From Cynocephalus volans (lineage: Eukaryota; Chordata; Mammalia; Dermoptera; Cynocephalidae), in NCBI RefSeq assembly GCF_027409185.1, contig NC_084464.1:50071095-50135094 (forward strand): a DNA stretch of 64,000 nucleotides. Reading direction: 5' to 3'. The notes under the pieces are model-generated. The model saw only the letters and a program-made list of their open reading frames with translations, was not told the DNA's origin and made no database searches. Made by a program: the position numbers and the translations under genes. Positions 58,914-64,000 of this stretch are shown one piece after another; positions within the stretch are counted from its first letter, which is position 1, and each line of letters begins with the position of its first letter.

Positions 58914-61767
58914 AATTCTGTAAACTATACAAACACATGGAAATTAAACAGCATTCTACTTAATGACATATGGGTCCAAGAAGAAATCAAGCAAGAAATC
59001 AAAAAATTTATTGAAACTAATGAAAATAATGATACATCATACCAAAACCTGTGGGATACTGCAAAAGCAGTATTAAGGGGGAAATTTATTGCATTAAATG
59101 CTCATCTCAGAAGAATGGAAAGATGGCAAGTGAACAACCTAACACTTCACCTTAAAGAACTAGAAAAACAAGAGCAATCAAAACCTAAAGTTAGCAGACA
59201 GAAAGAAATCATTAAGATCAGAGCAGAACTTAATGAAATTGAAACCCCAAAAGTAATACAAAAGATCAATGAATCAAAAAGTTGGTTTTTTGAAAAGATA
59301 AATATAATTGACAAACCATTAGCATGGCTAACAACAACAACAACAAAAAGACGAGAGAAGATTCAAATAACAAAAATTAGAACTGGAAAAGGTGATATTA
59401 CAACTGATTCATCTGAAATACTTCGAGACTACTATAAACAACTGTACACCAACAAATTTGAAAATCTGGAGGAAGTGGATAAATTTCTGGACACACACAA
59501 GCTCCCAAAACTGAACCATGAAGACGTAGAAAATCTGAACAGACCAATAACAATAAAGGAGATTGAAGCTGTTATCAGAAGGCTCCCAACAAAGAAAAGC
59601 CCAGGACCAGATGGATTCACAGTAGAATTTTACCAAACATTCAAAGAGGAATTGACACCGATTCTTTACAAACTATTCCAAAAGATTGAAATGGACACAA
59701 ATCTCCCGAACTCATTCTATGAAGCAAACATCATCCTGATACCAAAAGCAGGTAAAGACATAACCGAAAAAGAAAACTACAGGCCGATATCCTTGATGAA
59801 TATAGATGCAAAAATCCTCACTAAAATACTAGCAAACAGAATACAGCAACACATACGTAAAATTATTCACCACGATCAAGTGGGATTCATCCCAGGGATG
59901 CAAGGTTGGTTCAACATATGCAAATCAATAAATGTGATACACCATATTAATAAAATCAAACACAAGGACCATATGATCATCTCTATAGATGCTGAAAAAG
60001 CATTTGATAAAGTTCAGCACTCATTCATGACAAAGACCCTCTATAAGTTAGGTATAGAGGGAAAGTATCTCAACATAATTAAAGCCATATATGCCAAACC
60101 CACTGCCAATATCACCCTGAATGGGGAAAAGCTGAAAGCTTTTCCTTTAAGAACAGGAACTAGACAAGGATGCCCACTCTCACCACTCCTATTCAGCATA
60201 GTGTTGGATGTACTAGCCAGAGCAATCAGAGAAGAGAAGGAAATAAAGGGCATCCAGATTGGAAAAGATGAAGTCAAACTGTCCCTGTTTGCAGATGACA
60301 TGATCCTATATATCGAACAGCCTAAAACCTCTACAAAAAAACTGTTGGAATTGATAAATGATTTCAGCACAGTAGCAGGATACAAAATCAACACACAAAA
60401 ATCAGTAGCATTTCTTTTCTCCAATAGTGAACACGCAGAACGAAAAATCAAGAAAGCCTGCCCATTTACAATAGTCACCAAAAAAATAAAATACTTAGGA
60501 ATTGAGTTAACCAAGGATGTGAAAAATCTCTATAATGAGAACTACAAACCACTGCTGAGAGAAATTAGAGAGGATACAAGAAGATGGAAAGATATCCCAT
60601 GCTCTTGGATTGGAAGAATCAACATAGTGAAAATGTCCATACTACCCAAAGTGATATACAAATTCAATGCAATCCCCATCAAAATTCCAAAGACATTTTA
60701 CTCAGAAATGGAAAAAACTATCCAGACATTTATTCTCGTTTGTAAAAGTGGACATTTAAATATCACCCATTAGAATGAAATTAGACCCATACCTCTCACC
60801 ATATACTAAAATCAACTCAAAATGGATTAAAGAATTAAATATACACCCTGAAACAACAAAACTTCTTAAAGAAAACATAGGAGAAACACTTCAGGAAATA
60901 GGACTGGACAAAGACTTCATGAATATGACCCCAAAAGCATGGGCAACCAAAGGAAAAATAAACAAATGGGCTTATATCAAACTAAAGAGCTTCTGCACAG
61001 CAAAAGAAACAATTAACAGAGTTAAAAGACAACCAACAGAGCGGGAGAAATATTTGCAAAATATACATCTGACAAAGGATTAATATCCAGAATATACAAG
61101 GAACTCAAACAACTTTACAAGAAAAAAACAAGCAACCCAATTAAAAAATGGGCAAAAGAGCTAAGTAGGCATTTCTCTAAGGAAGATATACAAATGGCCA
61201 ACAGACATATGAAAAAATTCTCAACATCACTGAGCATCCGGGAAATGCAAATCAAAACTGCACCGAGATACCACCTCACCCCAGTTAGGATGGGTAAAAT
61301 CCAAAAGACTCTGAACGATAAATGCTCGCGAGGTTGTGGAGAAAAAGGAACTCTCATACATTGTTGGCGGGACTGCAAAATAGTGCAGCCTCTATGGAAA
61401 ATGGTATGGAGGTTCCTCAAACAATTGCAGGTAGATCTACCATATGACCCAGCTATCCCACTGCTGGGAATATACACAGAGGAATGGAAATCATCAAGTC
61501 AAAGGTATACCTGTTTCCCAATGTTCATCGCAGCTCTCTTTACAATAGCCAAGAGTTGGGACCAGCTCAAATGTCCATCATCGGATAAGTGGATATGGAA
61601 TATGTGGTATATCTACACACACAATGGAATACTATTCAGCTATAAAAACGAATGAAATACTGCCATTTGCCACAACATGGATGGACCTTGAGAGAATTAT
61701 ATTAAGTGAAACAAGTCAGGCACAGAAAGAGAAATACCACATGTTCTCACTTATTGGTGGGAGCTAA
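58914..61767 (+). pseudogene. L1 ORF2 reverse transcriptase and C-terminal part, deleted and frameshifted
   Basis: Same frame as the endonuclease part up to about 60733. It contains the linker, KKSPGPDGF, the RT palm motifs with [20 protein letters not shown] and FADDMILYI (about 60287-60315), and the thumb region [10 protein letters not shown] small in-frame 9-bp loss lies near 59420 relative to the first copy. At 60734-60771 a 38-bp filler replaces 292 bp of ORF2. Later lesions are a one-base loss near 61050 and a 4-bp CA gain near 61618. The native stop TAA is at 61765. The next in-frame ATG after the codon-241 stop is at 59115. Confidence 0.9.
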
Positions 61768-62004
61768 AAATAAATAAATGAATTCACACTCACACACACA
61801 CACAAAAAACCAGGGGGTGGGGGTGGGAAGAAGACATAACAACTACAATTCCTTGCAGTTGATACGACAAGCAAACAGAAAGGACATTGTTGGGTGCGAG
61901 GGGGGAGAGGGAGGAGGGAGGGAGGTTTCAGTAATGGGCCACAATAATCAACCACATTGTATATCGACAAAATAAAATTAAAACAAACAAACAAACAAAC
62001 AAAA
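61768..62004 (+). repeat. L1 3' UTR and tail
   Basis: Same layout as 16151-16423: AATAAATAAATG, a short (CA)n at about 61785-61803, 'acaattccttgcagttgata', a G-rich run at 61890-61925 and AATAAAATTAAAAC, then an (AAAC)5-like tail. Confidence 0.88.
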
Positions 62005-62022
62005 AACAAGTTCCCTAGAAAA

Positions 62023-62080
62023 TTCTAATGCCCATTGATGTGTAAAATCCACTGACTTGGTCCCACTACACATTTTGCAA
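62023..62080 (+). mobile_element. MER5-like fragment, right part
   Basis: After the 3' duplication the text 'ttctaatgcccattgatg', then 'ccactgacttggtcccac', could continue the MER5-like element broken at 55821. Weakly supported. Confidence 0.4.
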
Positions 62081-62084
62081 TTGA

Positions 62085-62165
62085 GAAAATTGAGTCCTCA
62101 AGGTCACACAAGTCAGAAGCAGTGAAGTAGGAACTAAAACCAGGTTTTTTCACTCTTAGCCCACC
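62085..62165 (-). repeat. MIR fragment
   Basis: 'caattgagaaaattgagtcc', then 'aaggtcacacaagtcagaag', fits MIR in reverse orientation. Confidence 0.6.
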
Positions 62166-63911
62166 CTGAGTCCCTAAATTAAGGAGCCTAGTTCCCCCGC
62201 AGTTTCTTAATATCCATCCTTATCTTCAATCACCTTGTAAATTCCTGAACACCAAGGACTATATGAACCAAACTGACTACCCAACACATGCTAGGGGTGA
62301 ATTAGTGAATAGTTATTTCAGTAAGTAGATGAATGAATGTAAGAAAGAATGAATGGATGAATGATGATTGCTACTCATTTTAAGTTTACTTTTAGGTGTC
62401 TTTATTGCTACCTATTGCAAATCCTTTTTGGCAGAGGGCTGGGTTTAAAAGATAAAATACATCAATTCAATGAAAGGGGCTCCAATGGAGCTAAAAACCC
62501 CCGGCCTATGTACTCAAGTACCCAGGACCCCAGAAGGATGACTCCCCAGCAGAGCCATGTCCCACTTCCTGCTTCAGCTCTCCATCTACACTGTCCCTGT
62601 TCTAATGCCCTGGCTGTGGCTCATACCCTCCCCATGTGCCCAAGCTCAATTTGATCTAATGTTTATGATTGCCTCCCATTTGGGCTGCTGGTGCTTAGAT
62701 TATAAAAACACCCACCATTCTCATAGAGTCAGGGGCTGGGAGGGAGAAGTCTATTATTCTTTGTGGCTGCAGTAATATTTTATGTCAAGGCTTCAGGTAG
62801 ACTGACCCATGCACTCTCCAGCCTCTCTGCGATGCATGGTTGGCTACAGATGCTGATGGTATTGACCGTATCTATAACGACATGATGGCTGCTCTCTAGA
62901 GTGGGAGATCTACACACCTTGACTCTCAGGTGGGAGAGAAAGAATCCTTGTCAAAGGCAGAAATGTGTCCTCAGAAGTCACAAGAGTAGTTTTGCTAGAA
63001 CAGGTCTTACCAAGTGGCATGTCTTTCTTATAACACCCTAACCCCACCTCTCCCCCTGGATACCTCATTTTTAAATGGGTAGATGAATGGATGGATGAGT
63101 GAAATCATGTCAGTTAAATTTTATGAGTAATAGTGTTAGACTGTCTGAAGTGAAAGGACCACCACAGATCTTTGAATCCACAGAGAAGGAAACTGAGGCT
63201 CAAATGTGGTCTTAAATATTTAGGACAAAACTGAACTGTTCTACACTCCTAATTGATTATCCAGGATATTAATATTCCTTCATTCCAATAAATGACAACT
63301 ATATGCTACGGGTGGACCTGCTTCTTGCCCATATGGTGCCTTTTTGCAAGTAGGAAAAGGTGCCCCTTCCTCCTGGTGGACACAGGCTTTCACCAGGGTG
63401 CATGGCGGGCAAGTGAAGTGGCAGCTGGATTTCAGCCCCTCTTGCTCCTCAGCCGGGCACCCTTGTGTGGTGAACGACCTGCACAATTGTCACTGGAGGC
63501 TCTGACTACGGAAGCTCAGTTTGTCCCTGAGGACAGACCTGAGCCTTATTTACCTCGTAAATCCTACCTCATTTAGAGCTGTGCCTGGCCCACTACAGGA
63601 GGAAGGGAAGTGTTTAATAAGGAAAGAAAGGAGAGGGGAGAAAGAGCAACATCTAATATCCGTGGGAACTTTGTAAGTTAAACTTTGTGAAGGAACAAAA
63701 CAAGTAAAACCCAAACAGCCGATCGCTAGGTCTCGTGAAGAAAAATAAAGCAAAATGAAATAGAGTCTAATTAGTTAGCTTAAACAATATTAAACTCCAG
63801 AGGAAATGGAAAGATAGTCTTGCTGACATTATTGTGAGCTGCAGAGAGGGGCCAGGCAATTATATTAGGGAAAACAGATAAGTTTGTGAGTTGCCAAATA
63901 AAGAAGCAATC
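62166..63911. other. Intergenic stretch, no gene seen
   Basis: It contains a diffuse (GAAT/ATGA)n tract at about 62328-62365 and 'gatgaatggatggatgag' at about 63083. No exon or named repeat otherwise. A MIR-like phrase occurs near 63180 ('ggaaactgaggctcaaatg'). Confidence 0.5.
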
Positions 63912-63973
63912 ACAGAGATAAAAGCAGGTGCTTTCCCCAAATACAGAGATAAAAGCAGGTGCTTTCCCCAAAT
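63912..63973. repeat. Perfect 31-bp tandem duplication
   Basis: Unit 63912-63942 (begins acagagataaaagcaggtg) is repeated without change at 63943-63973. Confidence 0.97.
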
Positions 63974-64000
63974 GGAAAACATAACTAGATCATTCATCAA

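Larger units (their letters stand above)
55822..62004 (+). mobile_element. Near-full-length L1 with long monomeric 5' UTR
   Basis: Complete order: non-L1 leader (55822-56035), 5' UTR with six monomers (56036-57002), ORF1 (57003-58001), 189-bp spacer, ORF2 (58191-61767), 3' UTR and an (AAAC)n-rich tail to 62004. The target-site duplication is aacaagttccctatagaaaa (55802-55821) against aacaagttccctagaaaa (62005-62022), a 2-bp difference. The target looks like a MER5-type element interrupted mid-way. ORF2 carries few lesions over its first 2.5 kb, so the copy is fairly young, yet it is dead. Confidence 0.92.

Overview
This is a stretch of mammalian nuclear DNA. It has no dense ORF layout, it is full of LINE-1 (L1) retrotransposons and old mammalian repeats (MIR, L2, MER5A-like, MER20-like, HAL1-like), and it contains one spliced gene with a CpG-island promoter. 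A tRNA-derived SINE at 7190-7361 looks like the CYN family of colugos (Dermoptera). A colugo is therefore my best guess for the host, at moderate confidence, because bats also carry tRNA-derived SINEs.

The only host gene I can support is SAYSD1 on the minus strand. Exon 1 (25655-25861) and exon 2 (20491-20835) join in phase 0 to encode 183 residues that end in the family's SAYSVFN region. The promoter is a CpG island at about 25380-26100 with NRF1-like and GC-box sites. The 4.8-kb intron holds L2, hAT-like and MIR fragments. As I recall the human map, SAYSD1 lies between GLP1R and KCNK5 on 6p21; no exon of either neighbour was recognised here.

Layout: 1-2770 has no gene. About 2775-9975 is a stack of repeats: an ancient plus-strand L1 is interrupted by a middle-aged L1 tail (5245-6282), a SINE (7190-7361) and a young 5'-inverted L1 (7664-9398). 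An almost full-length L1 (10679-16423) splits a MER5A-like element. SAYSD1 occupies about 20000-26000. From 26100 to 45100 there is intergenic DNA with old repeats. A second 5'-inverted L1 lies at 45118-48153. Ancient HAL1/L1 pieces, including a 127-bp inverted repeat pair, occupy 51540-54030. A second near-full-length L1 lies at 55822-62004, and the rest is intergenic.

The most interesting observations concern the young L1 family. Both long copies carry the same in-frame stop at ORF2 codon 241, exactly at the end of the endonuclease domain. Both also carry unrelated non-L1 leaders between the 5' target-site duplication and the L1 5' UTR, which suggests 5' transduction. The 5' UTR is built of variable tandem monomers. 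Two other copies show twin-priming inversions with readable target-site duplications. One copy has a 292-bp deletion patched with 38 bp of foreign filler. I found no evidence of a novel gene system.
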